Assembly: GCA_023411035.1 (NCBI GenBank)
Contig: JAEYPE010000121.1
Coordinates: 17,887 to 81,886, forward strand
From: Pseudomonadota bacterium
Lineage (GTDB): Bacteria > Pseudomonadota > Alphaproteobacteria > Azospirillales > Azospirillaceae
DNA: 64,000 bases
Reading direction: 5' to 3'
Position 1 is the stretch's first letter; the number at the start of each line of letters is the position of its first letter. Shown here in pieces: positions 25,252-32,927 of this stretch. The position numbers were made by a program, and so were the translations under genes. The notes beneath the pieces are model-generated. The model did not search any database, was not told where the DNA came from, and saw nothing but the letters and a program-made list of their open reading frames with translations.

Positions 25252-26799
25252 TCATTCCGCCGCCTGGGGCCGGGCTGGCGGCACGATCTCGCCCTTGCGG
25301 TTCAATGCCTTCGCCAAAGCGTCCAGGCGCCGCTGCACCGTTTCTCCAGCGGGCACGCTGAAATCATCCGGCAGGGTCAGCACCAGCCGTTCCCCCGACA
25401 CCTTCAGGGCCGTGCGCTGCAACAGGGCGGTGGCTCCGCCGGTCAGCGTGTGGGCCAGCCGCAGAGCCAGACCCAGCACCAGCGCCTTGCGCGCCTGGGC
25501 GTCGTTCAGCAGCGCTCGCGCCCCCTGGGTGATCGCGTTGGGGGTGGCCGGCCCGTCGATGGACCCGGCGTAGCGGGCATAGACCGCCAGCGCCAGAAAG
25601 GCCCGTTCATCATGGTCGATGCCGGGGAAGGGATAGCGCAGGATGCGCAGGCAGGCGTGCTCCGCCCGGTAATCGGGATGCTCGGCCCAGCCCACGTCGC
25701 TCAACAGGCAGGAGGCCCGCCGCAGCCGCAGCGCCGCGTCGTCCTCCCCCGCGAAGAGGTTGCCGGTCCAGGACACCAGCAGGGCGGGGTCGCCGATGCG
25801 GACGAAGCGCTGCGCCCAATCCTCCGCCGCGGCGATCAGCGGGTCCTGCCGCTGCGTCTCCGGGTCGAGGAGTGCGTAGAGATGCCCTTCCCGCAGCCCG
25901 TAGGCCGAGAAGACCACGTTGGACGGCTGGACCATCCGCAGCAGCCGCTCGAACACCAGCGCCGCGTAGGGCAGCGTGTCCGCCCGGCGGCGGGAACCGG
26001 ACATCTTTTCCAGCGAGGACCGGCTCTGCTTGGCGATCAGCGCGGCGAAATCCCGCGCCTCGGCGAAGGGCACCGTGTAGTGGTGGATGATGTGCAGCGG
26101 GTGCTTCACATGCTCCATATGCAGCTTGGCCAGAGCCCGCCAGCCGCCGCCGACCGGGTGGAAGGGCCGCCCGCGGAGCTGCCCCAGCCAGTCCAGCTTG
26201 TCCAGATGCTGGTCGATGGCGCGGACCAGCCCGTTCGGCTTGGCCGGGTTCAGCTCCATCAGGCGCAACGGCCCCAGCGGCATCGTCACATGCTCGCCGA
26301 TCACGCCGCGGTCCAGCCGCACCAGTTCCAGGCTGCCGCCGCCCAGGTCGCCGACCAGCCCGTCCGCGGCGGGAGTGCCGGACAGCACGCCCATGGCGGA
26401 CAGCCGCGCCTCCTCCTCGCCGCTGATGACGCCGACCTCCAGGCCGGTGCGCTCCTTCACCCGCTGGACGAAGGCCGCACCGTCCGCGGCATCGCGCACC
26501 GCCGCCGTGGCGATCACGTCCAGCCGCCCGACGCGTATGCCCGCGGCCAGCAAGGCGAACCGCTCCAGCGCGTCCAGCCCCTGGACCACGCCGGCGGGGT
26601 TCAGGCAACCTGTCTTCTCCACCCCGCGGCCCAGCCCGCACAGGACCTTCTCGTTGAAGACCGGCAGGGGCGACCGTTTCAGCGCGTCATAGACCACGAG
26701 CCGGATCGAGTTGGACCCGATGTCGATGACGGCGATCCGCTCGCCCTTGTCGACGGTGGCGGTGACCGTGGCGGCCCTGTGTTCCTGCGCCGGCGTCAT
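25252..26799 (-). CDS. ppx: exopolyphosphatase Ppx/GppA
   Basis: Hydrolyses terminal phosphates of polyphosphate (and possibly pppGpp); 515 residues. The ASKHA-fold phosphate-1 loop is AVIDIGSNSIRLVVYD near the N-terminus. The phosphate-2 region includes VISGEEEARLSAMGV and the glycine motif DLGGGSLELVRLD. An HD-like helical C-terminal region follows. The ATG complementary to 26797-26799 (MTPAQEHRAA) is preferred; a TTG two codons upstream is possible. It lies 19 bp after ppk and is surely co-transcribed, pairing polyP synthesis and breakdown. Confidence 0.95.
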   Translation of the reverse strand: MTPAQEHRAATVTATVDKGERIAVIDIGSNSIRLVVYDALKRSPLPVFNEKVLCGLGRGVEKTGCLNPAGVVQGLDALERFALLAAGIRVGRLDVIATAAVRDAADGAAFVQRVKERTGLEVGVISGEEEARLSAMGVLSGTPAADGLVGDLGGGSLELVRLDRGVIGEHVTMPLGPLRLMELNPAKPNGLVRAIDQHLDKLDWLGQLRGRPFHPVGGGWRALAKLHMEHVKHPLHIIHHYTVPFAEARDFAALIAKQSRSSLEKMSGSRRRADTLPYAALVFERLLRMVQPSNVVFSAYGLREGHLYALLDPETQRQDPLIAAAEDWAQRFVRIGDPALLVSWTGNLFAGEDDAALRLRRASCLLSDVGWAEHPDYRAEHACLRILRYPFPGIDHDERAFLALAVYARYAGSIDGPATPNAITQGARALLNDAQARKALVLGLALRLAHTLTGGATALLQRTALKVSGERLVLTLPDDFSVPAGETVQRRLDALAKALNRKGEIVPPARPQAAE

Positions 26800-26818
26800 A
26801 AGCAACCGATATCCTCAA

Positions 26819-29035
26819 TCAGGTGACCGTACGGAGCTTCAACCGTGGCGGCGTCTTTTTGCTGCTCAACGCGCTGCCCCGGCCCGACAGGCTGGGGTTC
26901 GTCATGAAATAGTTATGGGCGCTGAACGCGTCCGGACCAGCCTCGATCCGATGATAAACGCCGTCCGGGCCGAGTTTCCAGGTGTTCGCCTCGTCTTTCA
27001 GGTTGGCGACCATGATCTGGTCCAGCACCTGCTCGTGCACCGTCGGGTTCTCGATGGGCACCAGCGTCTCGATGCGGCGGTCCAGGTTGCGCGTCATCCA
27101 GTCGGCGGAGGAGATGAACAGCTTGGCCTGCGGGCTGGGCAGGGCATGGCCGTTGGCGAAGCAGATGACGCGCCCGTGCTCCAGGAAGCGCCCGACGATG
27201 CTGCGCACCCGGATGTTCTCCGACAACCCCTTCACACCGGGGCGCAGGCAGCAGATGCCGCGGATCACCATGTCGATCTGCACGCCCTTCTGCGACGCCT
27301 TGTAGAGCCGGTCGATGATCTCCGAATCGACCAGCGAGTTCAGCTTCACCCAGATGTGGGCGGGCTTGCCCGCGGCGGCGTTGGCGACCTCCGCGTCGAT
27401 CAGTTCGCCCAGCCGCTGGCGCAGCGTGATCGGGGCGATGGCGATCTTCTCCAGCAGCTTCGGCGTGGCGTAGCCGGTCATGTAATTGAACATCACCGCC
27501 GCATCGTGGCACAGCGCCGGGTCGCAGGTGAAGAAGGACAGGTCGGTGTAGACCTTCGCCGTGATCGGGTGGTAGTTGCCGGTCCCGAAATGGACGTAGC
27601 TGCGCAGCGCCTTGTTCTCGCGCCGCACCACCAGCGACACCTTGGCGTGCGTTTTCAGATCGACGAAGCCGTAGACCACCTGGGCGCCGGCGCGTTCCAG
27701 GTCGCGGGCCCAGCGGATGTTGGCCTCCTCGTCGAAGCGGGCCTTCAGCTCGACCAGCGCGGTGACCGACTTCCCGGCCTCCGCCGCCTCGATCAGGGCG
27801 GCCACGATCGGGCTGTCCTTGCTGGTGCGGTAGAGCGTCTGCTTGATGGCAACCACCTGCGGGTCGCGCGCCGCCTGCCGGATGAACTGCACCACCACGT
27901 CGAAGCTCTCATACGGGTGGTGGACGACGATGTCCTTGTCGCGGATGGCCGCGAAGCAGTCGCCGCCGAAGTCGCGGATGCGCTCCGGGAAACGGGCGTT
28001 GAAGGGACGGAAGACCAGATCGGGCCGCTCGTCCACGATGAGCTGCCGGGTGTCCGCCAGCCCGATCAGCCCGTCCAGGATGAACACGTCGTCGTTCGAC
28101 ACGCGCAACTCGCTGCGCAGGAACTCGCGCAGGTCGGCGGGCATGCCGGCGTCGGTGGCCAGCCGGATGACGATGCCGCGGCGGCGGCGCTTCAGGGCGC
28201 TCTCGAAGGTGCGGACCAGATCCTCCGCCTCTTCCTCGATCTCGATCTCGCTGTCGCGCAGCACGCGGAAGACGCCGTGGGCCTTCACCTGGAACGGGGG
28301 GAACAGCCGGTCGATGAACAGCATCACCAGCTTTTCCAACTGGATGAAGCGGATCTCCGATCCCGGCAGGCGGATGAAGCGGTCGAGCTGCGCCGGCAGC
28401 GGCACCAGCGCGTCCAAATGCCGCCCCTTGATCGGCTCGTGGAGTTGCAGCGCCAGCGAGAAGCCCAGATTGGGCAGGAACGGGAAGGGATGCGCCGGGT
28501 CCACGGCGATGGGCGTCAGGATCGGGAAGATGTCGTCCAGGAACTTGGCCTCCAGCCAGTCCTTCTCCCCGTCGCTCAGTTCCTCCCCATCGACCACGAC
28601 GATGCCGGCGTCGCGCAGGTCCTGCTTCAGGCTGCGCCACATGGTCTGCTGCGCGTCCATCAGTTCGATGATGCGCTGGTTTACGGCGGTGAGCTGCTGG
28701 GCCGGGGTCAGGTTTTCGGCGCTGGGGGTCTTCACCCCCGCGGCGACCTGCCCCTTCAGCCCGGCGACTCGGACCATGTAGAATTCATCGAGGTTGCTAG
28801 CCGAAATCGACAGGAACCGCAGCCGCTCCAGCAGCGGGTGGTTCGGGTTGGACGCCTCTTCCAGGACGCGCTGGTTGAAGGCCAGCCACGACAATTCGCG
28901 GTTGATGAAACGCTCCGGCGCATCCGCTTCGATGCAGGTCGCTTCCAGGTCCTGAAGTTGGGTCACAGCAGCCTCGAGCTTTTGCGTGGTGGTGGGTGCC
29001 GCTACAGTCCGGCGGGTCGAACCATCCGCCGCCAT
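26819..29035 (-). CDS. ppk: polyphosphate kinase 1
   Basis: Makes inorganic polyphosphate from ATP, reversibly; 738 residues from the ATG complementary to 29033-29035. An in-frame TTG five codons upstream is possible. The N domain includes RFINRELSWLAFNQRVLEEA and LRFLSISASNLDEFYMVRVA. The autophosphorylated His lies in the HFGTGNYHP block, and the second conserved His in GRFLEHGRVI. KLFISSADWMTRNLDRRIE is the conserved C-terminal segment. It is the first gene of the ppk-ppx unit and diverges from the sixA-like and CYTH-CHAD genes. Confidence 0.96.
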   Translation of the reverse strand: MAADGSTRRTVAAPTTTQKLEAAVTQLQDLEATCIEADAPERFINRELSWLAFNQRVLEEASNPNHPLLERLRFLSISASNLDEFYMVRVAGLKGQVAAGVKTPSAENLTPAQQLTAVNQRIIELMDAQQTMWRSLKQDLRDAGIVVVDGEELSDGEKDWLEAKFLDDIFPILTPIAVDPAHPFPFLPNLGFSLALQLHEPIKGRHLDALVPLPAQLDRFIRLPGSEIRFIQLEKLVMLFIDRLFPPFQVKAHGVFRVLRDSEIEIEEEAEDLVRTFESALKRRRRGIVIRLATDAGMPADLREFLRSELRVSNDDVFILDGLIGLADTRQLIVDERPDLVFRPFNARFPERIRDFGGDCFAAIRDKDIVVHHPYESFDVVVQFIRQAARDPQVVAIKQTLYRTSKDSPIVAALIEAAEAGKSVTALVELKARFDEEANIRWARDLERAGAQVVYGFVDLKTHAKVSLVVRRENKALRSYVHFGTGNYHPITAKVYTDLSFFTCDPALCHDAAVMFNYMTGYATPKLLEKIAIAPITLRQRLGELIDAEVANAAAGKPAHIWVKLNSLVDSEIIDRLYKASQKGVQIDMVIRGICCLRPGVKGLSENIRVRSIVGRFLEHGRVICFANGHALPSPQAKLFISSADWMTRNLDRRIETLVPIENPTVHEQVLDQIMVANLKDEANTWKLGPDGVYHRIEAGPDAFSAHNYFMTNPSLSGRGSALSSKKTPPRLKLRTVT

Positions 29036-29087
29036 CGGCGGGTCCGGCAACCTACCCCAACTGCGTTACGGTTTTGAGACAGTCAGC

Positions 29088-29119
29088 ATAATACCGCCGC
29101 CACGATAATACCGCTGCCA
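29088..29119. repeat. 15-bp direct repeat between ppk and sixA
   Basis: ATAATACCGCCGCCA (29088-29102) and ATAATACCGCTGCCA (29105-29119) match at 14 of 15 positions with a 17-bp period. They are the most AT-rich elements in the divergent ppk/sixA gap. The repeat could be a binding site for a tandem-binding regulator of the polyphosphate genes. It does not fit the 11-bp periodicity of a canonical Pho box. Confidence 0.35.
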
Positions 29120-29183
29120 AAACAGTCGCACCCCCCAGCGGATCGCGCCCGAAGGCGAACCTGCCAGGAAGGAACAACCCACG

Positions 29184-29702
29184 ATGAAGACCCTGTACCT
29201 CATGCGCCACGGCAAGTCCGCGTGGGACGATCCTTCCCTGGACGACCACGACCGCCCGCTGGCGCCGCGGGGGAGGAAGGCGGCCCGGCTGGTCGGCCAC
29301 CATCTGAAGGACCGCGGGGCGCGCATCGATCTCGTGCTGTGCTCCACCGCGGTGCGCGCGGCGGACACCGCGCACCGCCTGCTGGAGGTGATGGAGGCGC
29401 CGGACATCCCCGTCGAGCATGAGCGCGGCCTCTACCTGTGCGGGGCGCGCGTCCTTCTGGAACGGCTGCGCGACGCACCGGACTCCGCCGCCTCCCTGAT
29501 GCTGGTCGCCCACAACCCGGACCTCCACGACCTCGCGCGGGAACTGACCGGCAGCGGGGAGGAGCGGGACCGGGACGCGCTGGCGGAGAAGTTCCCGACC
29601 GGCGCCTGCGCCGTTCTTCTGTTCGAATGCGCCCACTGGGCCGATCTGGACATCGGGGCGGGGCGGCTGGCCGATTTCATCCTGCCGCGCAAACTCTCTT
29701 AA
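29184..29702 (+). CDS. SixA-type histidine phosphatase
   Basis: A 172-residue small branch-1 histidine phosphatase. The catalytic RHG motif is at 8-10 (LYLMRHGKSAWDD). The second Arg and phosphate pocket is in LCSTAVRAADTA, and the second His in LVAHNPDLHDLA. SixA enzymes dephosphorylate phosphohistidine in HPt domains or PTS proteins. Here the neighbours (ppk, ppx, CYTH-CHAD) make a polyphosphate- or phosphohistidine-related role plausible; that part is inference. CAGGAAGGAAC upstream is a good SD. Its stop codon is embedded in a perfect CtrA-type site for the next gene. Confidence 0.9.
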   Translation: MKTLYLMRHGKSAWDDPSLDDHDRPLAPRGRKAARLVGHHLKDRGARIDLVLCSTAVRAADTAHRLLEVMEAPDIPVEHERGLYLCGARVLLERLRDAPDSAASLMLVAHNPDLHDLARELTGSGEERDRDALAEKFPTGACAVLLFECAHWADLDIGAGRLADFILPRKLS

Positions 29703-29713
29703 CGCCCTCTTAA
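29699..29713. promoter_or_regulatory. perfect CtrA-type site upstream of the CYTH-CHAD gene
   Basis: TTAA-CGCCCTC-TTAA overlaps the sixA stop codon (29700-29702) and lies about 70-83 bp upstream of the CYTH-CHAD start. The full 8-of-8 match is improbable by chance in such GC-rich DNA. Confidence 0.55.
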
Positions 29714-29781
29714 CACCCTTGTCTGCGTGGGGTATTTCAACCCCGAACAGAGCAGGCCCGGAACAGAGCAGGAGTCCCGCC

Positions 29782-31377
29782 GTGTCTTCCGCGCCCCAGA
29801 ATGCCGCGCCCCCGAACGCGCCCGCCCCGGTGTCCGCCGTGCGCGAGGTGGAGATGAAGCTCCTTCTCGATCCGCGCGACCTTCCCCGCGTTCCGGACCT
29901 GCCCGCCCTGAAGACGGTGGCGGAGGGCCCCCCGGCCGTCCGCTTCCTGCGCACCGTCTATTACGACACGCCGGACCGGCGCCTGTTCGCCGGGGGCGTG
30001 GCGCTGCGGGTGCGGCAGGAGGGCGACCGCTTCGTGCAAACGCTGAAGACCCTCAACGCCGCCGCCTCCGGCGATTCGGCGGCGGTCGCCATCCGCAAGG
30101 AATGGGATTGGACCGTTTCCACGGAATCTCCGGACATGGCCCCGCTCGACGCGGAGGGCGTGGCCGCCCTGGTGCCGGAGGACGCGCGCAAGGCCTTGGT
30201 CCCGCTCTTCACGACGGAGTTCCAGCGCACCACCCTGCTCGTCCGCCCGGATGCGCTGACCTCCATCGAAGTGGCGGTGGACGAGGGGCGGATCACCGCC
30301 GGCAACGCCTGCGCCCGCATCAGCGAGGTGGAGCTTGAGCTGAAATCGGGCCGCACCGGACGCCTCTTCGACCTCGCGCTGGCGCTTCAGCGCAGCCTGC
30401 CGGCGCGAATCGGCACGGAGAGCAAGGCGGAAGTCGGCTACCGCCTCGTCACCGGGCGCCTTCCCGCCCCCGCCCTGCCGGAGCCGCTGGGCCTGACCCC
30501 GGTCACCACGGTGGCCGAGGCGTACCGCCACATCGTCCGCCACGGGCTGCGCCTGCTGCTCGCCAACGAAGCCTGCGCGCTGGCCGGGGGCGAAGTGGAG
30601 GGGCTGCACCAGATGCGGGTCGCGCTGCGCCGGCTGCGCACCGCCATCCGCCTGTTCCGCCCCCTGACCGGGGAGCCGGACGCCTGCCAGGCCGGGGACG
30701 GCATCCGCTGGTTTTCCCGCCAACTCGGCCCGGCGCGGGATTGGGACGTGCTGCTGTCCCACGGGGTCGAGCCCTTCGCGGCGACGGCCAAGGTCCCCGC
30801 CGACACGCTCGCCGCCCTCGCCGCCGCGGTGCGGGAGGCCCGGCGGGCGCCCGCCCAGGCCGCGGTTGAGGCAATCCAATCGCCGCGCTGCACCGGCCTG
30901 ATCCTGGCGCTCGGCTCCTGGCTGGAAGAGGGAGCGTGGCAGTCCGGGGCCGCGGCGGAGGTCCGCGCCCAGTTCGACCGCCCGATGGCCGAGCTGTCCG
31001 GCCCCTGGCTCGCCGCCCAGCATGCCAAGGCATTGAAGGCGGGCCGCGACCTGGACGGCGCCGACGCGGCGGCGCGCGACCGGCTGCGCCGCCGCCTGCG
31101 CAAGCTGCGCCACACGGCGGAGTTCTTCCGCGGCCTCTACGCTGAAACGGCAACGGTGCCCTTCATCGCCGCGCTGGACGCCGTGCTGGGCGCGCTCGAC
31201 GCCGAGCATGACGCCACGGTGGCCCGCGACCTCCTGCGCGGCCTGTCGGCGGACCAGCCGGAGCACCGGGCCGCCGCCGACGCCACCGCCCGCTGGCTCG
31301 CCAAGCAGGCCGACAAGCGCCGCAAGGCGCTGCCGGGCCTGTGGAAGACGTTCCGGGACGTGGCGGTGTTCTGGTGA
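29782..31377 (+). CDS. CYTH-CHAD polyphosphate-related protein
   Basis: A 531-residue protein. GTG 29782 has AGGAG at 29770-29774, a 7-nt spacing. The CYTH domain (about 20-225) has the ExExK signature EVEMK at 22-26 and the tunnel-fold strands typical of inorganic triphosphatases (VYYDTPDRRLF, ALRVRQEGDRFVQTLKT). The CHAD domain (about 245-525) is all-helical and rich in His/Arg (EGLHQMRVALRRLRTAIRLF; RRRLRKLRHTAEFFRGLY). CHAD domains bind polyphosphate granules and CYTH enzymes hydrolyse triphosphates, so the protein probably docks on and processes polyP. Location beside ppk-ppx supports this. A perfect CtrA box lies in its promoter region. Confidence 0.92.
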   Translation: MSSAPQNAAPPNAPAPVSAVREVEMKLLLDPRDLPRVPDLPALKTVAEGPPAVRFLRTVYYDTPDRRLFAGGVALRVRQEGDRFVQTLKTLNAAASGDSAAVAIRKEWDWTVSTESPDMAPLDAEGVAALVPEDARKALVPLFTTEFQRTTLLVRPDALTSIEVAVDEGRITAGNACARISEVELELKSGRTGRLFDLALALQRSLPARIGTESKAEVGYRLVTGRLPAPALPEPLGLTPVTTVAEAYRHIVRHGLRLLLANEACALAGGEVEGLHQMRVALRRLRTAIRLFRPLTGEPDACQAGDGIRWFSRQLGPARDWDVLLSHGVEPFAATAKVPADTLAALAAAVREARRAPAQAAVEAIQSPRCTGLILALGSWLEEGAWQSGAAAEVRAQFDRPMAELSGPWLAAQHAKALKAGRDLDGADAAARDRLRRRLRKLRHTAEFFRGLYAETATVPFIAALDAVLGALDAEHDATVARDLLRGLSADQPEHRAAADATARWLAKQADKRRKALPGLWKTFRDVAVFW

Positions 31378-31396
31378 GTGGTTCCGGTAAGGCCGC

Positions 31397-32176
31397 TTAC
31401 AGCGTCCCCGGATAGGCGCCGCCGTCCAGCAGGATGTTCTGCCCGGTCATGAAGCCGGCATGGGCGGAGCAGAGAAAGGCGCAGGCCGCGCCGAACTCCG
31501 CCGGATCGCCGAAGCGGCCCGAGGGGTTCTCGGCGCGGCGGAGGGCCATCTCCTCGTCGATGCTGCGGTTGTTGGCCTTGGCCCCGCCTTCCATGGTGGT
31601 GCGCAGGCGGTCGGTCTCGAAGGGGCCGGGCAGCAGGTTGTTGATGGTCACGTTGTGGCGCACGGTCTGGCGCGACAGGCCGGCGACGAAGCCGGTCAGT
31701 CCCGCCCGCGCCCCGTTGGACAGGCCGAGGATGGGGATCGGCGCCTTCACAGCCCCCGAGGTGACGTTGACGATGCGCCCGAAACGGCGCCCGATCATCC
31801 CGTCCACCGTCGCCTTGATGAGGAAGATGGGGGCCAGCATGTTGGCCTCCAGGGCGCGGACCCAGTGCTCCCGCTCCCAGTCGCGGAAGTTGCCCGGCGG
31901 CGGACCGCCCGCGTTGTTGACGAGGATGTCCGGCTCGGGGCAGGCGGCGAGCGCCGCGGCGCGCCCCTCCTCCGTCGCGATGTCGCCCACGGCGGTGGTC
32001 ACGGTGGCGCCGGTCTCCTTGCGGATCTCCTCCGCGGCGGCTTCCAGCAGGTCGCGGCCACGCGCGGTGATGGTGACCTGCACCCCCTCCCGCGCCAGGG
32101 CCAGGGCGCAGGCCTTACCCAGCCCCTTGCTGGCTGCGCACACGATGGCGCGGCGTCCGGCGATTCCCAGATCCAT
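31397..32176 (-). CDS. SDR-family protein with substituted catalytic Tyr and Lys
   Basis: A 259-residue short-chain dehydrogenase/reductase fold. The cofactor motif is present (CAASKGLGKACALAL, about 13-27; NNAGG at 88-91). Ser140 sits at the usual catalytic Ser. The YxxxK motif is replaced by SNGAR, with Ser153 for Tyr and Arg157 for Lys. This looks like the 3-oxoacyl-ACP-reductase-like SDR branch that carries LGLSNGARxGL, so chemistry must differ or be absent. The SD ACGAGG precedes ATG closely. The start overlaps the last 62 nt of hdaA, so the two are translationally linked. Confidence 0.85.
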   Translation of the reverse strand: MDLGIAGRRAIVCAASKGLGKACALALAREGVQVTITARGRDLLEAAAEEIRKETGATVTTAVGDIATEEGRAAALAACPEPDILVNNAGGPPPGNFRDWEREHWVRALEANMLAPIFLIKATVDGMIGRRFGRIVNVTSGAVKAPIPILGLSNGARAGLTGFVAGLSRQTVRHNVTINNLLPGPFETDRLRTTMEGGAKANNRSIDEEMALRRAENPSGRFGDPAEFGAACAFLCSAHAGFMTGQNILLDGGAYPGTL

Positions 32177-32879
32177 CCTCGTCCCCTTTCCTCTCGGTCT
32201 CCAGGCCGGCCAGCACCTCGCGGGCCAGCGGCACGGTCAGGGGACGGTGCGCGGCCAGCGAGGCGCGGTCAAGGGCCGCGACCACCCGCCCCGCGGCCTC
32301 CAGCGACCGCTCCATCCGGGCCAGCAGGTAGGTGATGAGATCCATGCCGGGCCGCAACTGCCGGTCGGCGAACAGCTTGACCAACACAGCGGCGAGCAGC
32401 GCGTCGTCCGGCGCCTCCACCCCCACGGCGGGCGCCGCCTTGATGCGGGACCGCAGGTCGGCCAGCTTCATCCGCCAGCGGGACGGCGGGCGGCGCGACA
32501 GCAGCAGCAGATGCCCGCCCGAGTCGCGCGCCAGGTTGTAGAGGTGGAACAGCGCCTCCTCCCGCGCCGGCTTTCCGGCCACCATGTCCGCGTCCTCGAC
32601 CACCACGGCGTTGGCGCGGGCCAGAAGGGCCGGCAGGTCGGTCCGGTCCAGCGCCTCCCCCGCGGCGATGGGGGCGTGGCTGCGCGCCCGCCAGACATGG
32701 CCGAGATGGGTCTTGCCGCAGCCGTCCGGCCCGTACAGCGTCAGGGCCGGCGCCGGCCAGGACGGCCAGCGGTCGAGCCACGCCACCGCCTCCGCGTTGC
32801 TGGGCGCCACGAGGAAGTCCTCGCAGCCCATGGCGGCGCGGTGTCCGAGATCGAGCGGTATCTGGGCCGCCAGGGTCAT
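32115..32879 (-). CDS. hdaA: HdaA, DnaA-related replication regulator
   Basis: A 254-residue DnaA paralogue with only the AAA+ part. HdaA/Hda bound to the sliding clamp stimulates DnaA-ATP hydrolysis and prevents re-initiation. The clamp-binding motif QIPLDL is at residues 6-11. Walker A is GPDGCGKT (50-57), Walker B is AVVVEDAD (91-98), and sensor regions follow. There is no DNA-binding domain IV. Translation starts at the last ATG of a 14-bp tandem repeat that extends from the perM stop. Its 3' end overlaps the SDR gene by 62 nt. perM-hdaA-ppk-ppx synteny is common in alphaproteobacteria. Confidence 0.92.
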   Translation of the reverse strand: MTLAAQIPLDLGHRAAMGCEDFLVAPSNAEAVAWLDRWPSWPAPALTLYGPDGCGKTHLGHVWRARSHAPIAAGEALDRTDLPALLARANAVVVEDADMVAGKPAREEALFHLYNLARDSGGHLLLLSRRPPSRWRMKLADLRSRIKAAPAVGVEAPDDALLAAVLVKLFADRQLRPGMDLITYLLARMERSLEAAGRVVAALDRASLAAHRPLTVPLAREVLAGLETERKGDEDGSGNRRTPRHRVRSQQGAG

Positions 32880-32927
32880 GGGGCAAGAGTCATGGGGCGA
32901 GGGTCATGGGGCGAGGGTCATGGAGCA
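32872..32927 (-). repeat. four-copy 14-bp tandem repeat forming ATGA-coupled minigenes
   Basis: Four 14-bp units (32872-32885, 32886-32899, 32900-32913, 32914-32927; plus-strand core AGGGTCATGGGGC, few mismatches). On the minus strand each unit supplies one ATG, at 32921, 32907, 32893 and 32879. The first three each open a five-codon frame (Met-Thr-Leu-Ala-Pro, then TGA). The perM stop overlaps the first ATG. Each minigene stop overlaps the next ATG as ATGA, and the fourth ATG is hdaA. No SD lies inside the units, so re-initiation would carry ribosomes through. Confidence 0.85.

Noticed and set aside
26711..29077. A 788-codon plus-strand frame opposite ppk
   Set aside because: ppk on the minus strand has the conserved His and N-domain motifs; the plus frame is a shadow.
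29088..29119. A Pho box in the ppk/sixA gap
   Set aside because: The direct repeats have a 17-bp period and lack CTGTCAT-like heptamers at 11-bp spacing.
32115..32176. The 62-nt hdaA/SDR overlap as a misannotated start
   Set aside because: The SDR start is followed directly by its cofactor motif and preceded by an SD, and hdaA remains open to 32115, so the overlap appears genuine.
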